From the NCBI GenBank assembly GCA_027559495.1, contig JAMXSV010000010.1, positions 248,001 through 312,000 on the forward strand: DNA of 64,000 nucleotides. The letters run 5' to 3'. A program made the translations under genes and the position numbers. This stretch comes from Aurifilum marmelostoma. Taxonomy: Eukaryota > Ascomycota > Sordariomycetes > Diaporthales > Cryphonectriaceae. Shown here piece by piece: positions 50,301-62,277 of this stretch (positions are counted from its first letter, which is position 1; every line of letters starts with the position of its first letter). Below the pieces are notes generated by a model. The model ran no database searches and had not been told where the DNA came from. It saw nothing but the letters and a program-made list of their open reading frames with translations.

Positions 50301-51335
50301 CTCGGGAGGAATGTCCCTGACCCTCGTGTTGACCTTGGCAGCCCGCTCGCCAATGATCTTGAGGATCTGCTCACGAGCCTGGGCAGCCGAGATGGAATTG
50401 CCCTCGATCTTGACATTGATGTATTCGTCGTCCAGGTCATCGACCGGGCCGGCCGCAGAAGGCTTCTTGTCATCCTTTGGAATTTCGATCCGCGCGCCCG
50501 TCTTCTCCTGGAGAGCCTTGATGTTGGCGCCCTGTCGTCCGATGATGTGGGCTCGAGCCGACTGGGGGATGGGGACTTGGATGGTTTGCTGTGACAGCCC
50601 CACGTCAGCGCCTTATTCTCTGTGTCATTGCAAGGGGGGGGGGGGAAGGTCAAAAAAGAAGGAGGAAGCGGGACTTGGGCTTACAGTAGAGCCGATCTGC
50701 TTGACAAGCTCCTTGAGAGCCTGCTGAGCCGCCTCCTGAGGGCCGGCAGCCTCGAACTTCTGGCCACCAGCACCTCCGGCAACGGCCTTGACCTGGGCAC
50801 GGGAGGATCGGTTGATGTCCTGGATGATCTGGGCCAGGGGGCGCCTCAGCTGGTCACGAGACTTCATGTGCTGAGGCTCGAGAACGATAGACTCGATGTG
50901 TCTGCCGGGAAGAGTGACCGAGGGGGCTTTGGACTTTCCGGTAGGAGTCGCGGTGCCGGAGGTGGGGCTGGCAGCTCGCTGGGAGCCATTGACAGGGGCT
51001 GCGGTGTTGCCATTGGCCCTGTCGGCAACGACATTCCAGGTGCCCATGGGCACAGCCTTGGGAGCCTGTGCCTTGAGGCCACCGAGTTCAGGAAACAGCT
51101 CACGAGACTGAGTGTCGAGGGCAGGGGCTTTGGCCTTGGGGGCGGCAGGGGCAGCCTCCTTCTGCTTGCCAGCTGCCTTGTCAGAGAGGATGGGGCCGTC
51201 GGCAGAGTCGGCATGAGGCTTCAGATCCTCATCAACAACATCTTCAACAGTGACATGATGGTCCTCCGCAGCCTGGGCGTGCTCCTGCTGGAGCTTCTGG
51301 GCGGCAGACAGCTGCTCAGTCGTCGAGGAAGCCAT
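47330..51335 (-). CDS. SCP160: Multi-KH RNA-binding protein, SCP160/vigilin type
   Basis: Three exons (51335-50685, 50588-48341, 48282-47330) give 1283 aa in frame. After an Ala/Pro-rich N-terminus of about 200 aa come tandem KH domains. At least eight GxxG nucleic-acid loops are visible: HIIGRQGANIK, FIIGHSGMS, LIGKQGSRIK, LIGPEGKTVNRL, LIGQGGAAMEAL, LIGAGGAHL, LIGRGGDTKKRL and VIGQGGSKVNSI. Further degenerate copies lack the loop (SNNGQFFRKL). Yeast Scp160 and animal vigilin have this architecture and length. They bind polysomes at the endoplasmic reticulum and mRNAs, affecting translation and genome stability. The first intron splits just before the first KH domain and contains 12 C on the sense strand; the second cuts inside a GxxG loop. 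The start is the ATG opening MASSTTEQLS. Identification is secure. Confidence 0.96.
50634..50645. repeat. G12 mononucleotide tract (intronic; C on sense strand)
   Basis: Twelve G in the first intron of SCP160. Confidence 0.95.
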
Positions 51336-52684
51336 TGTGTCACAGCAGTCGATCGTGCGAAGGTGGGAGGCTGGGGGGTAAATCGATACAGGAGACCAGG
51401 AGTGAACAACCAAGAGGGGGATTTGACAGGAAGGGCTGTCAAATCAGGAGAGGAAAGAGGGTGAGAAGAGAGAGGAGGAGAAGGTTGTGGATGATGCAAG
51501 AAGACTCGAGGATTAAGGACAGGAAGGAGGGCAAGTTGCAGCAACCCATCAGGTGTGCGACGTGGACATTCTCCAAATAAATAGCTCCACTCTTTTTTCT
51601 CAACTATTCTACAGCACTGCTCTACTGGGCCTTAGCGCGCACTCGGGGAGCTGTTCCCCCCACCAGGACCCCTGCAGCTGCTAGCCTCTGGGCCCCAATG
51701 TGCCTAGGTTTGCCATGGTCTACCTAGGGCACTGCTAGGGTTGCGCCCAGGGTTACTCTGGACTGATATTGAACTGAACCTCGTCGGCTCTTCTTCAGGT
51801 CGAGCTCATGTCTTGACTAAAAATGGATATTATCAAGCGTGGCACAGTGACTCTCGATGACACATAGATTACAGAAAACGCCTCATGTGACCTGCTCAAG
51901 ATGTTTGTGTTCTACAGCATAGGATGATGAACCAGCACACAAGACAATCTACCGGCTTCATCTTGGCCAGGCATGTGCACTCAGTAGCCTGTCATCTTAC
52001 ACCACTTCAAGCCATGGCTCTCTAGACTGAGGTGCAATACAAGGTGGCACAGAGGCATCCATCCCCCTTACAGTGACCAGTCAATTGACCTAATTGGTCT
52101 TGAATTGCTACCATACTTCATGCAGTGGCACTCTAGCCTTGACTTGGAGAAGTGCTACAGCTGGACAATCATGATGACTGTATGACTTGTGAAAGAGGTG
52201 TGCAAAAGGTCTGGGTAGAATTGTCAGGAATAGGGCGTGCTAGGCTCGAGCACATGGAAAAGCCCAACTACCAAGGCCTACAGACCTTTTCAACTCATCA
52301 TCATCATTGATAAGAATTTTCATCTATTCATTCTTGCTGGGCCTGGTGATCCTACCACCAAGAAGCAAACACGACACCTGATGATAGCTATCATCATGGA
52401 GTTTCCAGACATGGACACGGCCTTGTATTCAGTCATGGGGCTTCAGTGACTGTCTGACAGGAAGAACTCATTCATGTTTTGTTGAGCCTGGGTACTGCTG
52501 TTGCTGTATGTAGTTCATCTACGCCGTCATTCCACATCATATCTGTAACATGATTCCCTTTCAATATCTTACATCTGTTGTTGGCATCCTCATTGCCTTC
52601 CTTATATCCAACAATTCATCTCACAATAATCTGACAAGGCATGACTGGACCATGCTTCTCAAAAAAAAAAATCAAGAATCCAGA
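51336..52684. other. SCP160 promoter and adjoining intergenic DNA
   Basis: 1.35 kb. The first 250 bp upstream of the start is purine-rich on the plus strand (CT-rich sense leader). Nothing else recognisable. Confidence 0.5.
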
Positions 52685-53754
52685 TCACCATCGCCAGCTC
52701 CGCCCACTCGACCCGCTACCGCTAGGATACGTAAACGCCCTCGCGCCGCCCTGCCCAGTGGCAGCGTAGTCAAAGCTCTCCCGACGGCCCCGAGACGGCG
52801 CACGCACCTCATACGCCCCATAGCGATCGTCATCGTACCGCCCGCCGGCGGGCGCACTCCTGGGCGTGCGGGGTACATACGACTCGACCGTCCTGTAGCG
52901 ACCACCGCCAGAGGAGCTGCCACCACCACCACCACCCGTCCCATGTGCAACATGGCGGTCCCGGCTTGAATATTCGTGAGGTCCAGCCGAGGACGCTCTG
53001 CGGCCGCCAGAGGAAGTAGCTGAGGAGGTACGGCCGCGAGGTGTTCTGTAGTATTCATCATAGAACCGGCTGTTGCTGGTGGGCGGTGCTGCGCGGGAAG
53101 AGGTCCTTGGAGTATGGCCACTGAAGGGCGAGCCTCTGTCCGGGCTAAAGATACCATAGTGATTGGAGGAGGACCCAGACCTCTGGCTGCTGGAACCAGA
53201 TCGATGAGAATGCGACGACGTTGACGTGGTCGGCGTTGATGGGATCGTGGTGACCGTCACCCTGGGTTGCGACGCAAGCCTCGTGCTGCGGACCTCGTAT
53301 GGAGGGCTGGGGACGTATCCCCCCCCGGTGGTCCTGGACTGCATATGTCTGGTTGCTTCGGCTGCTAGATCGCTTGTGCTGCGTGTATGGACTTGACGTG
53401 AATGTCTTTGATGATGAGTGGACGGGGACGGCAGCAACGTATTTCTCCGCATAGACAACCTCGGAGCGGCGCGGAGTCCGACTAGAGGGCTTCTCCGATG
53501 CCCAGGTCCATTCCGGATGACGGGTGCCGCGGTGTCTGGATCGAAAGCCACCCTCTGGGACACAGCTCACCGAGTCGCTGGGAGCGAGAGACTCCAGGTC
53601 GTCATCGTAATACCCTGCATTGAAGGATGAGTACCGATTCGACCTCTTTGCCTGTTGTTGGCCTGTTTCTTCGTTTTCCCCGGAAGGGAGAACGTATGTA
53701 ATCCCGGCTACAAAATGAGGAGGGGAAAGGGGCTTAGAGGTGGCACCAACCCAT
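52685..53754 (-). CDS. Ser/Arg/Gly-rich low-complexity protein, function unknown; +1 frameshift in a C8 run
   Basis: My model uses an initiator exon of only four bases (ATGG, 53754-53751), a 43-nt intron and one exon 53707-52685. The total is 1027 nt, one over a multiple of three. The frame changes at eight C (plus strand, 53319-53326); with seven the product is 341 aa. It opens MAGITYVLPSGENEETG and has an acidic patch (YYDDDLESLAPSDS) and a long Ser/Arg/Gly/Tyr-rich region (SHSHRSGSSSQRSGSS, RFYDEYYRTPRGR). The end is Gly/Ser/Arg-rich, finishing GSSGRSWRW. No domain is recognised. The composition suits a disordered, perhaps RNA-binding or phosphorylated protein, which is inference. Upstream CA and CT repeats fill its promoter. 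A different 5' exon arrangement is possible. Confidence 0.65.
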
Positions 53755-54311
53755 TTTGATCGCATACAGTCTCCTTTGGCTAGATGGCCAGCACAGGTAG
53801 TAGTAATAATGTCGGTTGTCGTGGCTGTGATAGTGATGTTGGTCGCTTGTGGCTGCAGGAACAAACAAGACCGCTTGTCTTAAAGCACGACAGATGGTGA
53901 GAACGGAAATGAGTTGAGAACGGCGTCGTGCCACCTTATGACGATTCCAGACGACGCACGGAGCCGGGAATGCGGAAGCCTGCCGCCTCGTGAAACTGAA
54001 ATAACAAAGACAAAAAGGAGAGTGCAGATGGTAATGTGCCTGTCACTTTCTCTGCCCACCCACGCTCTCTCATCCGAGTGGTGGCTAAGGCATAGCGTAG
54101 TAGGAATCTTTGCCACAATGCACAGCACAAGAGGGGCGAGCAGGAGGAATCTGCTGTTGAGGCGAATGCCTACGAGGCAACAAAAGCACCCTGCTGCGAC
54201 CGCCACCGCCCGCCCCGAGACATACCTCTGGGCTGTTTGGCCCACAGTAAATTAACCCCGGCCCCCTCCCTACAGCTTCAGGCTTTTGGTTTTGTTTTTT
54301 CGGTTGCATGC

Positions 54312-54348
<37 letters not shown>

Positions 54349-54916
54349 GACTTCTGCAGATCTGCAGGAGCTCCCGAACCAACCACCGCGGCGAACCGCG
54401 CAAGCTCTCGTCGCAGGGTCCCATACAGGATTAGTGGAGACCAGCTTTTTTTTTCTTTTTCTTTTTCTTCTTTCCCGCCCTGGGATGTTCTCTTAGTAAG
54501 GCAATGAGTGCCTCGGAGGGATCGGTAAGCCCTTTGGTCATTGCTCTTTCTCGTGGGCGCAGTTTCAAGACATGATGCAGGATCTGCCGGGGGCCCATCC
54601 GAGTGGCCCGTGGGTGCTTGCTGGTGCCCGCTTCAGTGGACAGCGCGAATCGACGCTGACGGGGTGCGACCACGCCCGTGGCCCATATTTTGACGTCAGC
54701 TCAGGCTCCTCAGGCAGCGGCAGCAGACTTGGACGACGAGGGGGTGCTCGATCCACAGACCAAGCAGGGCCGAGGTCAGAGTCAGTCACCGGAGAAGGGG
54801 GGGGGGGAAATTAGCCTCCAATACGCGATCGATCGATGGCTTCAAGGTGAAATAAACTTTGGCATTGGCTGTTGTTGGCCTCTCTAAAAGGCCTCCTGCT
54901 GGGGTGCGCTCTTGGT
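53755..54916. other. Promoter of the Ser/Arg/Gly-rich gene and 3' side of REI1
   Basis: 1.16 kb with a (CA)n tract at 54311-54347 and G11 at 54797-54807. No gene supported. Confidence 0.5.
54311..54347. repeat. (CA)n microsatellite
   Basis: About 18 CA units with one CG interruption at the start, upstream of the Ser/Arg/Gly-rich gene. Confidence 0.95.
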
Positions 54917-56704
54917 CTACAGGATCTGGTAGTTGTAGTACTTCTGGTGATTGGCCCCCTTGTTGAGAGACCACTCCATCCGCTTCTGGGCTGCTTGCTC
55001 GACCTTGCGGCTGCGCAGCTCCGCCTTCTTGACCTCCTTCTTCTTTCTGTCCGAAACGCCTAGCATGCCGATACCACCCTCGGCGCGGCTGACCAGCTGC
55101 CTGTTCTGATCCCTCTGGCGGCCCCGGGGGACAATCTGCTGGCTGGTACCTTCCTCGCTGTCCACGTCCATCGCATCAGGGTCCTCCTCGCCGTTCTCGA
55201 TCGCCAGCTGTCGCTGGGCCCGTTCCTCGGGTGTCGGGTAGTCGCGCAGGTTCTGTCGGTAATACTTGTTCAGGGAACGATGGCCCACCGACTTGCCGCT
55301 GGGGAGGTGCAGCTCATAGTCGTCGTAGAAGACAGCTCGTGTAGGCTTGTGCGAGTGCGAGTGGAAACCATCTTTCTGGCGATGGGGTCTTGAGTCGCTG
55401 CGCGAGTGGTGAGGGTGCTTCTCCAGCCGCTCGTACTGGTGGTAGTGGTTCTCGGCGGGCACGGCAGTCAGGTCGGCAGAGTCCAGAGAAGATGCTGAAG
55501 AGTCCGTCTCCCAGCCCTCGTCTCCACATTCCTCCACCTCATCGCCATCCTCATTGGTGACGGTTGTGGCACGCTTGCCGCCCAGCCTGGCGCCGCCGTT
55601 GGTGACAGACTCGTCATCCGAGTCCATCTCCTCCTCTTCGTCATCCGAATATGTGCTGCGGAAGTCGTAAAACTCTCCAATCTCCAGCTGCTCTTCCTCG
55701 GTCGTGTAGGGAATCTTGCAGTGCCCTGTGTCTCGCATGTGGGTCTGCACCGCGAAGCCGTTGGATTTGACCTTGCCGCAGTACAGACACTCATTGAACT
55801 CCTGAACTCGTTGCTGTAGAGAAGCCAGAAGGCCCTCTATATCGACCAGGTATTGCTTCTCGGGAATGAACATGCCGTGAGAACGCTCCATGTGGATGAC
55901 ATTTGAGGGCACGTCGGTCGACTCAAGATTGCAGAAGAGGCATGACTTCAGCGACAGATTTGGTGGTGCGCCGGATGTCTTGGACGGAACAGGAGTAGCA
56001 GAAGAAGACTGCTGCTCACTAGATTCCTCGGACATGGGCTGATCTTCTTGCTTCTGAGCGTCGGCTGAAGGACCAGGATGGGACGGGCGCTTGACTGGAG
56101 AGGGGCGCTCCTGTATGCCAGTATTCTTCATGCCCTCCACGATATGACTGAACTCCTCTTCTGCCTCTGAGTCGATATCTGACCGGTGAGAGGAGGAGGG
56201 GACAGGCTCGCCCAGGGAGAAGGTAGAACTGATCATGGAGCTGGCATCGTCGGGCATGACTGCAGCGCCGTTCTGAGCGCGCAGCGAGGCAGCCTCCTTG
56301 GCCTTGTGCTTTTGACTGCCAATATGATTCTGGTACGAGTTCTCGCTGAAGTAGGTGCGGTGGCACACAGTACACTCTTTCTGCCAACCGGCCCGCTCGG
56401 CCTCTGCGGTGGAGGTTGCCCTGGCCTGGAGGACTTTTTCGGTGAAGATTTCGGACGAGATTGGAGGAAGGCTGGCAACTCGACGCTTCAGGTTGTACCG
56501 ACTAAAAGATGGGACAGAAACCACGTTAGTGCGCGATCATGAAGTGAGAAAGCCGCCCAAAGAAACCTACTGCCAATCGCTCCTCATGTGGCCCTTCTGT
56601 AGGTCGCTGTTCCGGAAGGCAACCTGACAGGTATTACATGTGTAGGGGTGAGAGGACGATGTATCCTGGGCGGGGCCACCGCGGCTGCCACTGATGGTCG
56701 CCAT
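54917..56704 (-). CDS. REI1: Pre-60S ribosome factor REI1 (ZNF622-like)
   Basis: Two exons (56704-56571, 56501-54917) give 572 aa, joining in a His codon of the first finger (MRSDWHRYNLKRR). Four C2H2 zinc fingers are readable: YTCNTCQVAF, KECTVCHRTYFSENSYQNH, SCLFCNLESTDVPSNVIHM and ECLYCGKVKSNGFAVQTHM. Acidic stretches (SDDEEEEMDSDDES) and a His/Arg-rich linker follow. The C-terminus is the conserved GGIGMLGVSDRKKKEVKKAE block with a helical, basic tail ending NHQKYYNYQIL. Rei1 is a cytosolic factor that checks the 60S exit tunnel and helps release Arx1/Alb1 during late ribosome maturation; the C-terminal tail is the part that enters the tunnel. Length and order fit the family. It is divergent from HUL4. 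Confidence 0.96.
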
Positions 56705-58262
56705 GGTTGGGAAGTGTATGGGTAGGAGGATCGTGAAATATCTGCAGGCCTTGTTTAGGATGTCGTCAAGCAGTCCACGCGGCGATGATGGAGGGGTTGC
56801 GGCCTGGACGGGAAAGCCGGAACGGATACAATCGAGTGAAATATGAAAAGGAAACCCCGTATTCTTCCCCTTCAAGGGCAATCAGTGGAAGGCACCAGAG
56901 GACAGCCTTGGATTAGTAAAGTGAGGGTTTGCATGCAGTTAGGTCAGAAGTGGCGATAATTTCTTGATCTGACTCTGAGCATCCGCTGCGGCCGTCTTAG
57001 TTTTTGTGGTGGGGAGGCACAAGGCGTTACAGTAGGGGAGGAACTCTGAACCGATAAGCGATTGATAAGCCCAGGCGCTGGCCCGGCCCTACGAAAATAC
57101 TACCTTGGCACCCCTCAGGTACCTGAGCGCACAAGGTGGGGAGAGGGGGTATCTGCCGCAGTACTAAGTAGAGGCCCTGTCCATGACAGATTTCTCAGTG
57201 GGGATTCTACTATTGACGTCTATATACTTGACTTACAAGCAAAAATAGTAGGTTTTTCTGTTCTTGGCCCAGCTTCAGTATGTATCAGTGCAAATAGTAC
57301 ACCTGAAGGATCTGGAGGACAATCCAATGAAAGCGAAGGCAGTCCCCTCGTAAACATCCGGGAGACCTTGTTCATATTGAAGGGGGGGGGGGGTGTGAAA
57401 TTTTGTTGAGATTTCACAACTTTGTCGCTGAAAGAGAACCTTGTTAGGTATAGTACTATCATGTACGTTACCCTAAAACACCCAATGTATGCTCCTTACA
57501 TTCGGCTTCCGCCGTTTTCGAGTCTATCAAAGGACAGCAAGTAGGAAACAACAAACGTGTACTGCGGTGGAATGGTAGGCAACAGGGGCTAAACAGCCAG
57601 TGGACGGCATTTCCTGTGTCATCGTACATACTTGGTACAGTACTTGTGCCCACGCTGGCGGGCCCCTATAAGTAAGTACTTACTACTTGGTATGCACAGA
57701 GAATAGCCTACTACGGTAGGGGCCAGCCCTAGCCTGGCCTGCCTGGATCCCGGGGCCGGGGTGCGCCCTGAAATTCTGGAGTACAGTGAACCTTACATAC
57801 TATTATGTATTTGGATGGCCTGTGCTTACCGCCGCTGAACAATTCCCACTTCCCAATCCAGCGCCCAGCCATCTAGACGAACCTCATTCCTCAGCCTCAG
57901 CCCGGCACCCAGACCTGCACTTCCTTCTTGCCACTTGTCTGTTGCGAACAAGAACGACCTGCCCGAGCCAGCTGCGCCTGATACCTCTCATCTCTCACAA
58001 CTATTCCTCGGTAAATCTGCCGCCCACGTTCCACGGTTGCACCCGATGGTCTTGTGGCAGCCGTTCTTATACCCAAGCACCCTCTGCCGACACGGACGAG
58101 ACCCTGCTCCACCCAGCACCCACGACCTTTTGTGATCCCGCCTACAGATTATCCGCTGCATTTGCAATCACAGCCCGTCTTTCGACCGACCATAGATCAC
58201 TTTCTCGAGACCTTGCCCTCCTCCATCGGTATCGAGCCATTCCCCCGAGACTCCCCTATGAC
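56705..58262. other. Divergent promoter region between REI1 and HUL4
   Basis: 1.56 kb. It contains G12 at 57382-57393, a perfect 14-bp palindrome (AGTAAGTACTTACT) at 57671-57684 and a CT/CA-rich stretch from about 57850 that is likely the HUL4 leader. The HUL4 frame is open upstream to 57786 but has no ATG there. Confidence 0.55.
57671..57684. repeat. Perfect 14-bp palindrome AGTAAGTACTTACT
   Basis: Reads the same on both strands, about 580 bp upstream of the HUL4 start codon. Related imperfect copies occur in other intergenic stretches. Possible regulatory site; function unknown. Confidence 0.6.
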
Positions 58263-61200
58263 ATGACGCGAGACACCGTTCGGCCCCTCGATGCCGGGGA
58301 TGCCAGCCACTCCATACACCACGATGTCGAGACCGACCTGCTGGCAGGCTTGTGGGAGACCGCACCGTTCGCCCGTCTGCCCTGGGACGCGCCGCCAGAG
58401 CTGAAGGCACTCGTCGAGAATATTGAGAACCCGAAGAAGGTCTATGTCATACATCGCGCCTGCCGCAGGCACGGTTTCCAACAGCTGGTCGAGAAGTTCA
58501 TCGTCCAGCTGCGCGAAGGCTGTGGCTCAAACTACTGCTCGACCCCGACCTGTTTCTCCTTCCGCAAGCGAAGTGTCGGCCGCATACCTATACGACGATA
58601 CAATGTCACCAGTGCCAGAGTTCTCGCCGTTTATATGGCTAGCCAGGACAACCCAGAGGCTGCCATGTGTCCAGCACTCAGGGCCCCCAAGCTGCCGCCA
58701 GCCGCCATCGACTCCCTCATCTTCTACCGCAAGCCAAGCGTCCAAGGCGGCCAGGACAAGTCACGCTCGCCTGGAAAAGACCACCCCACCAGCGCTTCTG
58801 ATCCTTCTGGCAAGGCTCGACGAGTGCGGGTAAAGGCAAAGGTTCATGTGCGGCAGGGTAGTACAGAAGCAGCCACTGGGGCAGACAGGCCGAAATCACC
58901 ATCACCTCCAGCAGAAGACGTGCTAGCAGCAGACACACCTAAGTTCGATATCACCGAGAGGCCTACGGGCAAGGACTACAGGTCATTCGCCGCCAACATG
59001 TTCGGCACCGTTGCGTTTAAGATGCTGGAGTGGTTGACGCCCAACGCTCTCGAGGACATGCACGAGACTGCCTGTGACCTGCAAAAAGACTCGCCCTCTG
59101 AAGACGAAGCCAAGCTGCCGGGGTCCACCCGAAGAAGGTTGTCTTCCTCGCCCAGGCCCTCCAAGCGGACACACAGTCCCAAGTCGACAAGAGGGCCGAC
59201 TGTCAATAATTTTTCCATTCCGGAGGGGTCAGCGTCCTCAGTAACACAAGATGCCATAGACGGGGACACAAAAGATCTGGGGACGGAAGATGCCCTCTCA
59301 CATGGCCAACAAGCCTTGCCCAATCACCGCCCCGGCAGCCTCCGCCGTAATTCTAATACCAGAGTGCGCACAAACTCTGTGACACAGCCAAAGCGGCAAT
59401 TATCTATCGATGCGTATCCAATCGACTCGTTGGTCGAAGACGGCACGAACGGACTCCGATCTCCGCGCCAATCAAGCATACAGACGGACAAGACTGCGAG
59501 GTCTATCAAGAGTACGACCCCGAGTCTGGCCCGACCTGTATCCCAGGTCCCACCTGTCGACTGGTTCGATGATGCTCGCTCTCAGGGGTCTTCACCCCGA
59601 CCGACTGAGGACAGGACCCGGTCAGCAAGAGATGGATCGCCGGCCTTAGCAAGAACGGCTTCCCGGGAGAGGCTCGCGCAGAGAACCCCGTCCGAAATAT
59701 CCACAAGCGAGATCTCTGCAGATACTCCAGAACCTGATGTCGAGATCACGTACGACTCTTTTCTTCCGCAGGCCGTGTCGGTCCTCAATCTTGATGTGGT
59801 AGATTTTATGTGCGACGTACTCGACGATGACGGAACTCGTGAACAGAGTCTTTTGGAGCCGTCCAAGGTCGCCAAATCCCTGGTCGGTTCTTCGAAACGG
59901 CGGAACAAATTTAGGAGGAGGTCGAAAGCTAGAGAGGTTCCTCGATCCCGCGCTCTGAAGCTGGAGTGGAAGCTTTTCATCGAGCAGAGCCTCTTTTACA
60001 TCCTCAGCGACCCTCACGCCTTGATCCGCTCTTTCACGGTCAAGGATGAGCTGGTGGACTCGCAGACACTGTGGTATTGCATGCTCAGGATGACCAGAGT
60101 GGCCCCGACGCTGGTCTACCATTGCCTCTGGCTGTCAGCTGCCCATCTCTTCGCTCCACCGAAGTCCGTACAGTCTCTCCGCTCGCCCACAGCAAGATTG
60201 TTTCCGAGGCAGGAGCTGTCCCTGTCCAACGATGAAGCCGGTCGCCTCATGTCTATCTGCTTCCATGCCTTGGTTGCAGCAGTACCCGTGTTGTCCGAGA
60301 AGAGCCAAATTCTGGAGATGTCGCGATTACGAGCACAAGGCTTGAGTCTGGCCGGAAAAGGCGGCCGCTCTGCAGAGCTGTGTCTTCAGTACGACGACGC
60401 GTTTTCCCACGACCTAGTCATGCGGCTCGCGAGGAGGCTCTTGGCCGCCATCACGACTCGGAGGTATTTTGATGACATGATTGATCAGGAACACGCCTTT
60501 GGTGACGACATCATGGCTCAGCCAGATGTTCTGGCGCCCCTCTTCACCCAGCTCGACGCGCTCAGCGAGAGCAATGAAGAAGGCCTCCACGAGACACGCA
60601 TGTCCACCTTACTTCTGGATTGGGCCCGCTGCGTAATGTTTCAGGAGTGGGACGGGAGCCCAGAGGTTCCAGGCGACGGCCCTTTCGGGGGAGCCCTGGC
60701 ACTGATTGGTGCCATACGTAAGTGTCTGGCCGTTGTTGTTGTTGTTGTAACGTTTCTTTAACGCTAACCGCAATGCAGACAAGAAATCTCAAGTCCTCCG
60801 GATCGCGCACAAGCAATTCCAATCTGACTACTTCGCTGATCGGCTCGACGATGTCGAAGTGCCCGTGGCGTGGCTAGCTTTCACGTCCACCAGACAAAGG
60901 GCACACCTACTAGACTTTCCGTGCATTTTCAACCCGGACACATTGGTCTCGTACTTCCGTGCTATCAACTTCTCCCGGATGAGTCATTCCTTTGAAGACG
61001 CAGCTTCTCTGAAGAGTCGATTGGATCGGTTGTTTGACCAACAGACACTGATCTACAACCCCCATCACAAGAGCGTGCTTCAGGATCTCCTTCGCACGGC
61101 TTCGTCGAGATATCTCATTCTGGATATCAGCCGTAAGACAGTCTTGAGGGACGCCTTCGACCAGCTATGGAGGCGGGAGGAGAGAGAGCTGCTCAGGCCT

Positions 61201-62277
61201 CTGAAAGTCCACCTGGGCGAGGATTCAGGCGAGGAAGGCTTCGACTCGGGTGGCGTTCAGCAGGAATTCTTCCGCCTTGCTATCGCCGAGGCCTTGGACC
61301 CTGCTTTCGGAGCTTTTACCGTTGATGAGAGGAATCGCATGACATGGTTTCAGCCAGGATCACTTGAGCCGACTTGGAAGTTCGAACTCTTGGGTCTGCT
61401 TGTTAGTCTGGCTGTCTACAACGGCCTGACGCTGCCCGTCTGCTTCCCCAAAGCTCTGTACCGCAAGCTCCTGGGCGAGCCGGTCACTGATATACATCAC
61501 ATCAATGACGGTTGGCCGCAGATAGCCAGCAGCTTGACAGAGCTGCTAGAGTGGGATGAGTCCCACGGCGCAGTCGAGGATATCTTTGCCGTCACCTATG
61601 AGTTCTCGACCAGCATGTTCGATGAGCATGTCTCCCGTGAGATGCACTCCATCACGCCTGGCACACAGCCAAGTCCAGAGGAATGGCCGCAGTTCCCTTC
61701 GCATAGCCGAAATGGTCATGCTTCGCTCTCTGCCGACAATCCCGCGGATGCTCCTTACGTCACAAACGCCAACCGCAATGCCTACGTATCCGACTACATC
61801 CGCTACATGACCGATGTCTCCGTCAGGCCTCAATTCGAAGCCTTCGCCAAAGGATTTCGCTCCATCCTGCATCCCAAGTCACTCACACTGCTCACGCCCG
61901 AGCTCCTCCAGAATCTCGTCGAGGGCGCACAGGAGATTGACATCTCGGAGCTCCGCCGAGCCACCCGCTATGTGGGCTACTCGCAGTCTTCGCGCGCGAT
62001 CAAGGACTTCTGGGCCATCGTCAAGAGGTACGACGACCGCATGAAGCGCAAGCTGCTCGAGTTCGTGACGGCATCAGATCGTGTCCCCGTCGGCGGCGTC
62101 AAGAACATCCAGTTCGTGGTGCAGAAGAATGGCGAGGAGGAGGGCGAGGGCGGACATCTGCCCACAGCGTATACATGCTACGGCACCCTCCTGCTGCCTG
62201 AGTACCGGGATCGAGAAGTACTCAGGGAGCGACTGAAGATGGCGCTCGAAAATGCGCAGGGGTTCGGGTTTGCTTGA
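58263..62277 (+). CDS. HUL4: HECT-type E3 ubiquitin ligase HUL4
   Basis: Two exons (58263-60717, 60779-62277) give 1317 aa. Near the N-terminus is an AZUL-type zinc-binding domain: RREGxx-like helix YVIHRACRRHGFQQLVEKF followed by GCGSNYCSTPTCFSF and, later, AAMCPALRAP. It is shared with UBE3A and fungal Hul4. A Ser/Pro/Arg-rich region (about 150-650) follows and then a helical region. The HECT domain covers roughly the last 360 residues: RPLKVHLGEDSGEEGFDSGG, FELLGLLVSLAVYNG, and near the end LPTAYTCYGTLLLPEY, whose Cys (about residue 1285) forms the ubiquitin thioester. Hul4 ubiquitinates misfolded and non-native proteins. The start is the first ATG of a long open frame (MTRDTVRPLD). The intron lies before the HECT domain. 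Identification is secure. Confidence 0.95.
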
